Source: Deltaproteobacteria bacterium
GTDB lineage: Bacteria > Myxococcota_A > Polyangia > Polyangiales > Polyangiaceae
Direction: 5' to 3'
DNA: 64,000 nt
Assembly (NCBI GenBank): GCA_016218915.1
Contig: JACRCQ010000074.1
Coordinates: 186,001 to 250,000 of the forward strand
Of the stretch, positions 42,582 to 53,568 are shown in pieces. Made by a program: the position numbers and the translations under genes. The notes beneath the pieces are model-generated. The model did no database searches and was not told where the DNA came from. It worked only from the letters and a program-made list of their open reading frames with translations. The number at the start of each line of letters is the position of its first letter. Position 1 is the stretch's first letter.

Positions 42582-43999
42582 TCCACGGCAGCGGGAGCGA
42601 ACCGGTCACGATGGCGGCTGGGGGACTCGCCCTTTCCCTGACCCGTGACGCGCAGGGCGACGACAACCTGCGCAGCCGCTCGACGCTCCGAGACTGCCCA
42701 AGACCCCTGTGCGCGGTCGGCAACGTCACCCCCGCGTCGGTCCGGGACGTCGGCGACGTAGTAGGGGGGCGCTACCGGATCCATCGCGAGATTGCCCGCG
42801 GGGGAATGTGCGTCGTCTTCTGCGCAACCCACCAGTTCTCCGGACGCAGCGTTGCGTTGAAGCTGCTGCGCAAGGAGTACGCTGACGATCATCGAGCCCG
42901 GATCCGGCTGCTGCGAGAGGCGCGGCTCATGGAGATGAGCCGGTCGGAGTTCGTGGTAGATCTGCTCGACGCAGGGATGGAGGATGACGGGTCGCCGTAC
43001 CTGGTGATGGAGATGCTCGAGGGCAGGACGCTGGACGGGCTTCTGGCAGCACGCTGGACCCTGAGCGTGCCTCAGGCGGCCGCGATCGGAAGGGACTTGT
43101 GCAAAGCGCTGGCGGTCATCCACGACAAATCCATCGTCCATCGCGACGTCAAGCCGGCGAACGTGATCCTCGTGCGCACGCCGGATGGAAGGACCTCGGC
43201 CAAGCTGATCGACTTCGGCATAGCCGCGTTGATGGGACCGTCAGAGGGCCCTGTGGGCCAGCCTGCGGTGGATTCCAAGATCACGGCGGCAGGGGAGTTC
43301 TTCGGCACTCCGGAGTATGTCGCGCCCGAGACCGTGCAGTCCCCGGAGAGCCTCGATCGCAGGAGCGACCTATTCTCTCTCGGTGTGACTCTGTTCGAGT
43401 GCATATCCGGTGCGGTACCGTTCACCGGCTCCTTCGGCGAGGTGTTTGCAAAGGTGATTCTCGCGGGCACTCCGCCGGACGTCCGCAAGACACGCAAAGG
43501 CGTCCCCGATGCCCTGGCCGAAGCGCTCCGAAAAGCGATGTGCGCGAAGGCAGTGGACCGCTACGACGATGCGTCGCAGTTCGAGCGCGCGCTGGCGGAG
43601 GCGATCGCGCAACCGACGCCCGAGGCGACTTCCGAGGCGCGAATGCCCCCTCCTTTGCCCGTGTCCACCGCGGTGCAGCGTCGTCGCTATGCGCGAGTCC
43701 CGTACGTCACACCCGTCTCCATCATCCTGTCCGACCAGAAGGTGGTCACCGGTCGTAGCGAGGATGTCTCGGAAGGTGGGCTGCTGGTCGTGACCGAGCA
43801 GGCTTTCCCCGACAATGCAACCGTCGAGGTCCGGTTCGTGACACCGATCTTCGGCCGTACGGCCCATGCGCGTGCGGTGACCCGGTGGATCCGCACTGCG
43901 CGGGACAAGGCGGCCGTCGGCCTGGAGTTCACGTCCATCGCCGACAACATCCGGCAAGAGATCGCGAGATTCGCCTCCCAGTCCCAGGCAGAGAAGTAG
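42578..43999 (+). CDS. Ser/Thr kinase-PilZ fusion
   Basis: A 473-residue protein. The kinase domain (residues ~65-335) has an altered Gly loop (ARGGMC where GxGGMG is usual), the ATP-binding Lys in ALKLL, VHRDVKPAN (~187), DFGIAA and VAPE. The C-terminal ~105 residues are a PilZ domain with RRYAR (RxxxR) and DVSEGG (DxSxxG), the full c-di-GMP-binding signature. c-di-GMP could therefore control phosphorylation directly. Start ATG 42578 lies in the upstream stop and has GGGAG upstream. The gene converges with cheB with one base between stops. No transmembrane span. Confidence 0.93.
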   Translation: MIHGSGSEPVTMAAGGLALSLTRDAQGDDNLRSRSTLRDCPRPLCAVGNVTPASVRDVGDVVGGRYRIHREIARGGMCVVFCATHQFSGRSVALKLLRKEYADDHRARIRLLREARLMEMSRSEFVVDLLDAGMEDDGSPYLVMEMLEGRTLDGLLAARWTLSVPQAAAIGRDLCKALAVIHDKSIVHRDVKPANVILVRTPDGRTSAKLIDFGIAALMGPSEGPVGQPAVDSKITAAGEFFGTPEYVAPETVQSPESLDRRSDLFSLGVTLFECISGAVPFTGSFGEVFAKVILAGTPPDVRKTRKGVPDALAEALRKAMCAKAVDRYDDASQFERALAEAIAQPTPEATSEARMPPPLPVSTAVQRRRYARVPYVTPVSIILSDQKVVTGRSEDVSEGGLLVVTEQAFPDNATVEVRFVTPIFGRTAHARAVTRWIRTARDKAAVGLEFTSIADNIRQEIARFASQSQAEK

Positions 44000-44000
44000 G

Positions 44001-45513
<1,513 letters not shown>

Positions 45514-45517
<4 letters not shown>

Positions 45518-45909
45518 GACGGCTTGGCTCCGGAATCTCCGAGGACGGCCAGGACCACGCTTCGGAAGCCTTCTGGACGAAAAGGCTTCTTGAGGTAGGC
45601 GCGTATTCCGCGCTTCTTGAGCGCTTCGATGACGACTGGGTTCTGCTCCGCCGAGACGATGACCACCGGAATGCTCACCAGCAGATCGTCCCCGGCCATC
45701 TTCTCCACGAGCTCCACGCCCCCCATGCAGGGCATGTTCAGGTCTGCGAACACGATGTCGATCCATTGATGTGCAAGAACCTCGAGTGCTTCCAGCCCGT
45801 TGGCAGCTTCGTGGACCTGCCCGACCTGCAGGCCCGCCATGTCGATGGACTTGCGGACCATGGAGCGGATCACCGAGGAGTCGTCGACAATGAGGATGCT
45901 GTAGCTCAT
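45514..45909 (-). CDS. cheY: CheY-like response regulator
   Basis: A 131-residue stand-alone receiver. The acidic pair is DD at residues 9-10 (LIVDDSS), the phospho-acceptor is Asp56 (FADLNMP) and the conserved Lys is in LKKPF. It is the likely output of CheA phosphorylation. Overlaps cheD upstream and cheX downstream by four bases each. The target (motor, pilus or other) is not visible here. Confidence 0.95.
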
Positions 45910-46430
45910 GACTCACTCCTTCGCGTGGCATCGAAGGGCGGTTGGGCGCCGCTCGACAGGAGCGTCTCGGCTCCGTGGATTCGGACCCGGACCCGACCGC
46001 TTCCGACGTCGAGCGACAGCGTGCGGGATACATCCCCACCCACGTGCTCTGCGGTAATGATGACGTTGTTCTTCCAGAAGATCTTGCGCAGCAGGGTGTA
46101 GTTGCGCTTTCCGATGTTGAACACGTGCTCGTTGTCCTGGATCTGCGCTCCACCGGCCACGTACACGAGCAAGTCCGCCTTGCGGCAACCCAGGGCGTAC
46201 ATGCTCTCGAACAGCAGCGGGATGCCGGTGTCGCCAAACATCACCGGGTTCTCCTTGCCACGGTCGCTGGCAGCCGAGCAGGTCGGAAGCATGTAGTGGA
46301 TCATGCCTCCAGCTCGGCGCACCGGGTCATGGAGCGCTACGGCGATGCAAGACCCGAGCGCGTACGTGACCAGGGTCACGTCTGGATTCGGGCTGACCTG
46401 CATCTCGGCGATGCTCACGACCAACGGCAT
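45906..46430 (-). CDS. cheD: Chemoreceptor glutamine deamidase CheD
   Basis: A 174-residue protein with the CheD active-site residues: Cys28 in LGSCIAV and His45 in GGMIHYMLP. CheD deamidates receptor glutamines to adjust adaptation and can bind CheC/CheX-type phosphatases. ATG 46430 shares one base with the stop of cheR (TGATG); a TTG just upstream is less likely. It overlaps cheY by four bases. Confidence 0.96.
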   Translation of the reverse strand: MPLVVSIAEMQVSPNPDVTLVTYALGSCIAVALHDPVRRAGGMIHYMLPTCSAASDRGKENPVMFGDTGIPLLFESMYALGCRKADLLVYVAGGAQIQDNEHVFNIGKRNYTLLRKIFWKNNVIITAEHVGGDVSRTLSLDVGSGRVRVRIHGAETLLSSGAQPPFDATRRSES

Positions 46431-47269
46431 CAAGGCTCTCCCTCCGGGTCGTCGTCATCCGCGCATTTCTCGTACGCGGAAGGGGCCACGCGCTTCAGCT
46501 TCGTAGCGATGTTGTTGAGCGTCTCGGCATGCCCGATGTACAGCAGGCCGCCCGGGGCGAGCAGGCGCTCGATCTCGCTGATCAGGGCTGCGCGCTCCCG
46601 TTGCTCGAAGTAGATCATGACGTTGCGACAGAAGACGGAGTCCAGGGGCCCTTTCATGGGAAAGGGTGGGGTCGCAAGATTCAGCCGCTTGAACACGACC
46701 ATCCGCTTGAGGGTGTCGATCACGCGCCAGCGCTTCTCGCCGCTGGCTTCGTCGCGCTCCGCGCTGAAGTAGCGGCTCAAGAGCCGCGACGGCAGGGGCT
46801 CCACGACCTCCGCCGGATAGACGCCCTCGCGGGCCGTGGCAAGTGCGCGCGTCGAGATGTCCGTGGCCAAGATCCGGATGTCCGCATCGAATCCCTCGAA
46901 CACATCGTGAAGGACCATCGCAAGCGTGTAGGGCTCTTCGCCGGTGGAGCTCGCGGCGCACCACAGGCGTATCGTGGAGCGCCGCTGCGCGCGCCAGCGC
47001 TCAGCCGCAGCGCGAAGCTGAACGAAGTGCTCAGCCTCGCGCATGAATCGGGTGTAGTTGGTCGAGATGGCGTCCAGGAACTGAATCATCTCCTCTCCCG
47101 AATCGTCGTGCTCGAGGTACTGCAGGTACTCGACCGGGTTGTCGAGCTGCAGCGCGCGAAGGCGCTTGCCGATCCTCGAGGCCAGGAGCGTCTCCTTGCC
47201 GGGTCGCAGGGAGATGCCCGCGGTGTCGCGTGCGATCTGGGAGAGCTTGCGGAAGACGATGGGCTCCAT
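46430..47269 (-). CDS. cheR: Chemoreceptor methyltransferase CheR
   Basis: A 279-residue protein with the CheR N-terminal helical domain and the SAM-binding domain, including WCAASSTGEEPYTLAM, the Asp in LATDIS and FCRNVMIYF. It methylates receptor glutamates using S-adenosylmethionine. ATG 47269 has AGGA nearby. It starts 20 bp after the large receptor gene, its probable main substrate. No C-terminal pentapeptide tether site was sought or seen on the receptor. Confidence 0.97.
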   Translation of the reverse strand: MEPIVFRKLSQIARDTAGISLRPGKETLLASRIGKRLRALQLDNPVEYLQYLEHDDSGEEMIQFLDAISTNYTRFMREAEHFVQLRAAAERWRAQRRSTIRLWCAASSTGEEPYTLAMVLHDVFEGFDADIRILATDISTRALATAREGVYPAEVVEPLPSRLLSRYFSAERDEASGEKRWRVIDTLKRMVVFKRLNLATPPFPMKGPLDSVFCRNVMIYFEQRERAALISEIERLLAPGGLLYIGHAETLNNIATKLKRVAPSAYEKCADDDDPEGEP

Positions 47270-47289
47270 GGAGTCCTGGTGGTTGCTTG

Positions 47290-49959
47290 CTAGAACGATG
47301 CGAGGTCAGGGTCCGAGTCCAGCGGGATCACATCCTCGGCGTGCAGCCGAATTCCACCGTTGCCGCCGTTGCCGCCATTGGAGCGCGCGGGCTTGCGGTC
47401 CGCGACCTTCTTGGGAGCAGCGTGGGCCGGGGCGCCCTTCGCCTGGCGGGCGCCAGCTCCGGCAACGGACCGGGTCGTGGTTCGCGAGAGCTGGAACTGG
47501 CCGACCATGGCGGCCAGCTCCTGCGACTGGCTGGCGAGCTCTTCCGCCGCGCTCGACGACTCCTCGGCATTGGCCGCATTCTGCTGGGTGACCTTGTCCA
47601 TCTCGGTGAGGGCCTTGTTGACCTGTCCGATGCCTTTGGACTGCTCGCGGCTCGCAGCGGCGATTTCGCCTACGATGTTGGTGACCTTGGTGACCGACTC
47701 GTTGATCTCGGCCAGATTGCCATTGACCTCCTGGGAGATAGCCTGGCCGCCTTCGGCGAGCTTGACCGACTGGCCGATGAGCTCATCGGTCTTGCGCGCC
47801 GCTTCCTTGGCCCGTTGTGCGAGATTCCGGACCTCTTCCGCGACCACGGCGAAGCCTCTGCCGGCGTCGCCTGCGCGCGCCGCTTCCACTGCGGCATTGA
47901 GGGCCAGCAGGTTCGTCTGGAAGGCAATGTCGTTGATGTCGCGGATGATCACGGCGGTGCCCTCGGCCGACGACCGGATCTTGCCCATCGCCTCGAGCAT
48001 CTGGACCATGGCGCGAGCGCCCTTGTCGGCAGCGAGTCGTGTCCCTTCTGCGAGCGTCTTGGCCTGCATGGTATTGTCGGCGTTCTGTTGGGTCATGCCT
48101 GCCATCTCCTCCATGCTGGAGGAGGTCTGCTCGAGGGCGCTCGCCTGCTCCGAAGCGCCCTGCGCTACGGACTGGCTACCTGAAGCGATTTGACCCGAAG
48201 CCGCGGAGATCTGGTCCACGGCCTGGGCGACCTGCGCCAGAGCGTCGTGCAGGGCCGCTGCTGTCGAGTTCACTGCACCCTTGATCTTCGCATGGTCGCC
48301 TTGGAAGTCGCTCGTCACTCTCGCACGCAGATCGCGCTCGGCTAGCTTCTCGAGGACTCCTGAAGCTTCGATGACCGGCTCCAGGACCGCGTCGAGCGTA
48401 TCGTTGACGCCCTGGACGATCTTTCGATAGTCACCTTGGTGCTTCGTGGCGTCCGCGCGAGTCGACAGGCGACCTTCCACGGCCGCCTTGGAGAGCATCT
48501 CCGCGTCGGCGACAAGCTCTTTGACCGCGTCGATGCAGGTGTTGAGGTTGTTCTTGATCAGGTTGAAGTCGCCGCTGTAGGCGTCAGTGATCTTGGGCGG
48601 GATGTCGCCCTTGGAGATCTGGTCGACGTACCCGGCGGCCACGTTGAGCGGTCCGATGACCGCGTCGAGCGTATCATTGACGCCGCCGACGATCTTGCCG
48701 AAGTCCCCCTTGTGCCTGGAGGCATCGGCCCGGGTCGCGAGCCGTCCTTCGACAGCTGCGCGGGACAGGAAGCTCGCATCAGCCACAAGGGCTTTGAGAT
48801 TGGAGCGCAGCAGCTCCAGGTTGTCGTTGATGAAAGCCTTCTTGCCGGGGAATCGCTCGAGCTCCGCCTCGAAGTTGCCGGCAGCGAACTGGGCGACACA
48901 GGCCATGGCCTTCTTCTTGACGCTGATGTGGCCTTTGACCATGTCGTTGACGCCCTTGGACATGGTCCGGAAGGCACCCTCGAACTGTTCCTCGTGAATC
49001 ACTACATCAATGTCACCGGCGTCGTGCTGCCTGGACATCTCGGCCATCTGGCCGATGAACTCCAGGACGTTCCCACGGAGGCGCTCCAGGTTCTCGTTGA
49101 TGAACGACTTCTTGCCCGGGAACTTCTCGAGCTCCGCGTGGAAGTTGCCCTTGGAGAACTCGGCGACGCAGGCCATGGCCTTCTTCTTGACGCTGATATG
49201 GCCCTTGACCATGTCGTTGACGCCCTTCGACATCGTGCGGAAGGCGCCTTCGAATTGCTCCTCCTGAATCACCACATCGATGTCGCCAGCGTCGTGCTGC
49301 ATGGACATCTCGGCCATCTGGCGCATGAACTCCTTGACGTTCTTGCGCAGGTGTTCGAGGTTGTCGTTGATGAAAGCCTTCTTGCCGGGGAATCGCTCCA
49401 GCTCTGCGTCGAAGTTGCCGGCAGCGAACTCGGCGACGCAGGCCATGGCCTTCTTCTTGACGCTGATATGGCCCTTGACCAGGTCGTTGACGCCCTTGGC
49501 CATGACGCGGTAGATGCCCTCGAAATTGTCTTCGGGGATCATGACGTCGATATCGCCGGCGTTGTGCTGGTCGGACATGTGTGCGATGGCGTCGGCCAGC
49601 GCCTTGACCGCCGCGGTTCCTGAATCTTCGCAAAGCATTGCGACGACGCCTGCGGTGGAAGAGCCGCTGCGCACCGGGCGCGCTTTGAGCAGGAACTTCT
49701 TGTCACCGAGCGCGATGTCGGCTTCGGTCGCCTCGCCATCGGCGAGGACCTCATCGAGAACGGTTGAACGTTTTTTGGGATACAGACCGGACCACGACTT
49801 CTTTCCGAGCACGTCGGCCGCGACGCGGCCGGTGAGCTCCTCCATCGCGGCGTTCCACACCGTGACTTTGCCTGACTCGTCGATTGCCACGACGGGCACG
49901 GGCAATGCGCGAAGGTGCGCGTCGGCTGCACGAATCGTATCCTGCTCGTTCGTCTCCAT
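47290..49959 (-). CDS. Large cytoplasmic chemoreceptor: PAS, three 90-residue repeats, HAMP-like modules, signalling hairpin
   Basis: An 889-residue methyl-accepting protein without transmembrane spans. Residues ~12-115 form a PAS domain ([20 protein letters not shown]). Residues 128-397 are three tandem 90-residue repeats, each with QH(N/D)AGDIDV...[30 protein letters not shown]. Two further HAMP-like modules follow (AAVEGRL(A/S)TRADA). The signalling hairpin has [17 protein letters not shown] and [17 protein letters not shown]. The tail is Ala/Lys/Gly-rich. GGGGGAG precedes ATG 49959. It should be the main receptor for the adjacent CheA/CheW and sense a cytoplasmic cue, perhaps redox or a small ligand through PAS. 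Confidence 0.96.
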   Translation of the reverse strand: METNEQDTIRAADAHLRALPVPVVAIDESGKVTVWNAAMEELTGRVAADVLGKKSWSGLYPKKRSTVLDEVLADGEATEADIALGDKKFLLKARPVRSGSSTAGVVAMLCEDSGTAAVKALADAIAHMSDQHNAGDIDVMIPEDNFEGIYRVMAKGVNDLVKGHISVKKKAMACVAEFAAGNFDAELERFPGKKAFINDNLEHLRKNVKEFMRQMAEMSMQHDAGDIDVVIQEEQFEGAFRTMSKGVNDMVKGHISVKKKAMACVAEFSKGNFHAELEKFPGKKSFINENLERLRGNVLEFIGQMAEMSRQHDAGDIDVVIHEEQFEGAFRTMSKGVNDMVKGHISVKKKAMACVAQFAAGNFEAELERFPGKKAFINDNLELLRSNLKALVADASFLSRAAVEGRLATRADASRHKGDFGKIVGGVNDTLDAVIGPLNVAAGYVDQISKGDIPPKITDAYSGDFNLIKNNLNTCIDAVKELVADAEMLSKAAVEGRLSTRADATKHQGDYRKIVQGVNDTLDAVLEPVIEASGVLEKLAERDLRARVTSDFQGDHAKIKGAVNSTAAALHDALAQVAQAVDQISAASGQIASGSQSVAQGASEQASALEQTSSSMEEMAGMTQQNADNTMQAKTLAEGTRLAADKGARAMVQMLEAMGKIRSSAEGTAVIIRDINDIAFQTNLLALNAAVEAARAGDAGRGFAVVAEEVRNLAQRAKEAARKTDELIGQSVKLAEGGQAISQEVNGNLAEINESVTKVTNIVGEIAAASREQSKGIGQVNKALTEMDKVTQQNAANAEESSSAAEELASQSQELAAMVGQFQLSRTTTRSVAGAGARQAKGAPAHAAPKKVADRKPARSNGGNGGNGGIRLHAEDVIPLDSDPDLASF
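48769..49578. repeat. Three exact-length 270-bp tandem repeats within the receptor gene
   Basis: A marker beginning CATGGCCTTCTTCTTGACG occurs at 48904, 49174 and 49444, exactly 270 bp apart. The repeats encode residues 128-397 as three 90-residue copies with high DNA identity, which points to recent duplication or homogenisation. Confidence 0.93.
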
Positions 49960-50044
49960 TTGATCGCTCCCCCGGTGCGGCCAACTCCGGTCCTTTTGCC
50001 GCAGTTCGGACTTTCTTTGGATGGCCCATGGCGGGCCGAATGGA

Positions 50045-50569
50045 TCAGCTCTGCGCCGTTGCCTGGACGTTGCGGGACTCTGCGGCGCTGAGGACCTTGC
50101 CGATGTCGAGCAGGAAGATCACGCGCTTCTCTGCTTTACCGATCCCGAGAATGAAGTCGGTATCGAGGGCCCCAGAGCCGAAGTCCGGCGGCGGCTCGAT
50201 CTGGTCCGGCGCAATGCTCAGCACCTCGAGCACCTCGTCGACCAGAATGCCCATGGTGTAGTCCTGACCTTCGGTCCGGTACTGCACCACGATGATCACC
50301 GTCTGGTCCGTGGCCTCGATCCGGTCCATGTCGAACTTGAGCCGCAAGTCGACCACGGGGATGACCTTGCCGCGGAGATTGATGACCCCGCGAATGAACT
50401 CCCGGGTCCGGGGCACACGGGTGATGTCCATCAACCCGATGATCTCCCGCACCTTGAGGATCTCGAGGCCATACTCTTCGTTCGCCAGCTTGAACGTCAT
50501 GTACTTCCCTGCCAGCCCAGCGGATGCCGATAGGCTTGCCGTCGCAATCGCCGCTGCTTGCTCGTTCAT
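50045..50569 (-). CDS. cheW: Chemotaxis coupling protein CheW
   Basis: A 174-residue CheW-fold protein: [21 protein letters not shown], then [27 protein letters not shown], then [14 protein letters not shown] and FILGIGK. It bridges the receptor tip and CheA. ATG 50569 is chosen because AAGGGA lies upstream at normal spacing; ATG 50596 is possible. It sits 45 bp after cheA and 85 bp before the receptor gene. Confidence 0.97.
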   Translation of the reverse strand: MNEQAAAIATASLSASAGLAGKYMTFKLANEEYGLEILKVREIIGLMDITRVPRTREFIRGVINLRGKVIPVVDLRLKFDMDRIEATDQTVIIVVQYRTEGQDYTMGILVDEVLEVLSIAPDQIEPPPDFGSGALDTDFILGIGKAEKRVIFLLDIGKVLSAAESRNVQATAQS

Positions 50570-50614
50570 CGATGTCGTCCCTTCTTCGTCATGCACCCCG
50601 CTCCATGAACGGTT

Positions 50615-53254
50615 TCACGGTGCACACACTTGAGAAAATTGTTCTCGCGTGGCACGTTCTTTCGGTCGCCCGACCTCGTCGAGCCCCGCAAGGCCCCCGA
50701 TCTCCGCCATGTTCAGGATCAACCCTACTCGCCCATCGGATAGAATTGCTGCCCCGGACACGAACCGAATGTTCGCCAGTCCCGTTCCCAGGCTCTTGAT
50801 CACCACCTGCTGCTGCGTGATGACCTCGTCGACCAGCAACCCGAGCTTCTTTCCCAGGCTCTCCACAATCACCACCAGTCCCCGGGTGGGGTCCTGCTGC
50901 GCGCCTGCCACTACGAAGAGCCGATCGAGCCGCATCAGGGGCAGGATTTCCCCTCGAACGTTCACCAGCTCGCCTTTCGACGCAAACGACACGAGCATGG
51001 ACGCATCGGGCTGGATCGACTCGATGATGGATAGGGTCGGCAGGATGTAGCGCTCCTCCCCGCAGCGCACGAGCATCCCGTCGATGATCGCAAGAGTGAG
51101 AGGGAGAACGATCTTGAACGTGGTCCCCTCTCCTCGCTTGGTGGAGATGAGAACGCGGCCCCGCATCTTTTCGACATTGCGCTTGACCACATCCATCCCC
51201 ACGCCTCGCCCTGAGATCTCCGTGACCTGGGCCGCTGTAGAGAACCCCGGCGCGAAGATGAGATTGTAGACCTCTGCATCGGTGAGCTTGTCCGGATCGC
51301 TGATCAGCCCTTTCGAGAGCGCCTTGCGCGCAATCGTTTCGCGGTCCAACCCTCTTCCGTCGTCGGCAACCTCGATGACGATGCTACCCCCCTCGTGGAA
51401 CGCCGACAGGCGCACGGTCCCCATCGCGGGCTTGCCAACACGAAGGCGATCCTCTGCGGGCTCGAGTCCATGGTCCAGCGAGTTGCGGATCATGTGGACG
51501 AGAGGGTCGCCGACCTGCTCGACCATGCTGCGGTCCATCTCGGTACCTTCGCCGGAGGTGATGAGCTGGACCTGCTTGTCTGCCTTCTTGCCCAGATCGC
51601 GCGCCATGCGCGCCATCTTCTGAAACACGCCTCGCACCGGGACCATGCGCATGCGCATGCCGACGTCCTGCAAGTCGCGCGTGATCTTGGACAGCTGGCT
51701 CAGGTAGTTCTGGACGCGCGGGCTGGTGAGGGACACCACCTCGGGCGCGTGGGCCACCATGGTCTCGACGATGACGAGCTCGCCGATCATCTCTACGAGG
51801 GAATCGACGCGAGCGAGGTCGACCTTGATGGTTTCCTGGAGTCTGTGGCCCTGGGCACCTGTGGAGGGGTCCACGACAGCGTTCTGCGCGCGCAGCGCCT
51901 GGGCCACCTGCTTGGGTTTGACCGCGCCCTGGGCAATCAGCTCCTCACCGAGCCGCCTGCCCGTGACCTTCTGCGCTTTGAGCGCTTCGTCGATGACCGC
52001 AGAAGGGACGTCAAGCGGAGGCATCGAGAGGATCTCGCCGAGCCGCATTCCGGGGAGCGGGTCTGGCTGGGATTCCGCCACAGGGGCTCCCTGACGCGCT
52101 GCCTCGAGCCGATCCAGCAGCCCTTGGAGCCCCTCGGTCAGCTCGAACTCGGTGCCTGTCTCGATCCCGCGTCGGACCTTGCGCATCATCGACGCAGCCA
52201 TCTCGGTAGAATCGAAGACGAGGTCCACGACCGGACCGCGGAGCTCGAGCTTGCCCTCGCGGACCCGATTGAGCATGGACTCGGTGGCATGCGCGAGCGA
52301 CGTGACCTGCTGGACTTCAAGCGCACCTGCCACGCCCTTGATGGTGTGGAAGATGCGGAACAGCAGATTGACCGCTTCCGGGTCTGCTCCCTCCCGCTCG
52401 ACGTTCATCAGCACCTGATCCACGCGGCCCAGGCCGTCCTCACTCTCGTGCAGGAACTCAGCGAACAGGGCGATCGTTTCCTCGTCGCGCTCCACGCGCG
52501 GCTGCTGGCAGGTCGCCTCCACCGCTGGCGTCGACGGCGCTGCGATCCGAATCTCCGCAGCTGGGATCGCGAGCGCGGCCTCGGCCGCCGGAGCAGGAGG
52601 CGGGGCTTGCTTGGCGAGATAGTGCAGGATGGTCGTGGCTGAAGGCTCGGGTCTTCCCTCAGCAGCGTCGATTGCCGCAGAGCGCAGCCAGTCACACGCA
52701 CGAAGCAGGCGATCGGCCCAGTCAGCGCCTGGAGTGCGCTGCAGGACCTCCTCCACGGCGTGGCAGACCGTGGCGGACGCACTCAGCCCCAGCACGCCGG
52801 ATTCTCCCTTGAGCGTGTGAATCCGTCGGCAGAGCATTCCCAGAGCTTCCTCGTCGCCTTGCTCGGCGGCCAGGATCTCGGTCTCCGCTTCATCCAGGCT
52901 CGTTCGCGCGCCGTCCGCGAACTCCCGCATCAGCGCCGGGTCCACGAGCGGGCTCGAGGCCCCGGCAGCCTTCTCGGCCGCCTGGGCCGCCTCGAGGCAC
53001 CGTTGAATCTCCGACACGTTGCTGCAGATCTGGTCCAGCGCGGACTGCGCTTCGTCACCCTCTGCTTCGCTCAGCGCTTCGAGCTGAGCGCTGCATCGGT
53101 CGATCAGCCCAGCTGCGTCCTGTGCCAAGGGATGGGTCCGCAGCTGCGCCAGCAGCTTGGCAACCTGTTCGATGGAGCTCGCGTCGGAAGGGTCTGCCGC
53201 CATGACTGCAGCGGCCAGCTCATCCAGCACGGCAAGGGCTTGCGGAGTCGTCAT
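50615..53254 (-). CDS. cheA: CheA histidine kinase with two Hpt domains and a MshEN-like insert
   Basis: An 879-residue kinase. Hpt1 has RRIHTLKGESG (His146) and Hpt2 has IFHTIKGVAG (His303). Residues 404-457 hold two copies of a motif beginning RLGE and ending ALxAQ, separated by exactly five residues, the layout of MshEN c-di-GMP-binding domains; the first copy is degenerate (Pro in place of Gly). The dimerisation and catalytic core follows: N-box MIRNSLDHG, DDGRGLD, and GRGVGMDVV. A CheW-like domain ends the protein. No receiver. Start ATG 53254. It phosphorylates CheY and CheB in the operon. The MshEN reading is from pattern only. Confidence 0.96.
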   Translation of the reverse strand: MTTPQALAVLDELAAAVMAADPSDASSIEQVAKLLAQLRTHPLAQDAAGLIDRCSAQLEALSEAEGDEAQSALDQICSNVSEIQRCLEAAQAAEKAAGASSPLVDPALMREFADGARTSLDEAETEILAAEQGDEEALGMLCRRIHTLKGESGVLGLSASATVCHAVEEVLQRTPGADWADRLLRACDWLRSAAIDAAEGRPEPSATTILHYLAKQAPPPAPAAEAALAIPAAEIRIAAPSTPAVEATCQQPRVERDEETIALFAEFLHESEDGLGRVDQVLMNVEREGADPEAVNLLFRIFHTIKGVAGALEVQQVTSLAHATESMLNRVREGKLELRGPVVDLVFDSTEMAASMMRKVRRGIETGTEFELTEGLQGLLDRLEAARQGAPVAESQPDPLPGMRLGEILSMPPLDVPSAVIDEALKAQKVTGRRLGEELIAQGAVKPKQVAQALRAQNAVVDPSTGAQGHRLQETIKVDLARVDSLVEMIGELVIVETMVAHAPEVVSLTSPRVQNYLSQLSKITRDLQDVGMRMRMVPVRGVFQKMARMARDLGKKADKQVQLITSGEGTEMDRSMVEQVGDPLVHMIRNSLDHGLEPAEDRLRVGKPAMGTVRLSAFHEGGSIVIEVADDGRGLDRETIARKALSKGLISDPDKLTDAEVYNLIFAPGFSTAAQVTEISGRGVGMDVVKRNVEKMRGRVLISTKRGEGTTFKIVLPLTLAIIDGMLVRCGEERYILPTLSIIESIQPDASMLVSFASKGELVNVRGEILPLMRLDRLFVVAGAQQDPTRGLVVIVESLGKKLGLLVDEVITQQQVVIKSLGTGLANIRFVSGAAILSDGRVGLILNMAEIGGLAGLDEVGRPKERATREQFSQVCAP

Positions 53255-53568
53255 TGCCGGGCCCTCCGTAGCTCGTCGGAAATGCGAGCCGCGCGCGAGA
53301 TCGCCCGGCAGGGGCATTGGAAACAAGCATCGTGCGTTCGATTGACGAAAGTGTGCATGTCGGTCATGGGGGCCTCGGTCTGCGAACATCCCCAGCTCTG
53401 CAAGTTGCCTGCCGTGGAAAGTGCGTTGGCCCATCGGTCCTGGGGCCTGGCCACCGCAGCACGCGTCATCCGGCTGTGGCAGGGAGCGTCAAGGCTTTGA
53501 CGCCTGGCTGCTGCGGGGAGCACCAGGACAGAAAGCATCGTGTTGCGGCCGGATTGATGAGGGGGAGC
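53255..53568. promoter_or_regulatory. Upstream region of cheA with palindrome and sigma-54-like site
   Basis: The 314 bp carry no credible gene. GTCAAGGCTTTGAC (53488-53501, extended to GCGTCAA-n4-TTGACGC) is a dyad shared with the site at 22440. On the minus strand CGGCAGGCAACTTGCA (53399-53414) has the GG-n10-GC spacing of a sigma-54 promoter, 145 bp ahead of cheA, but departs from consensus at two of the flanking bases. Confidence 0.3.
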
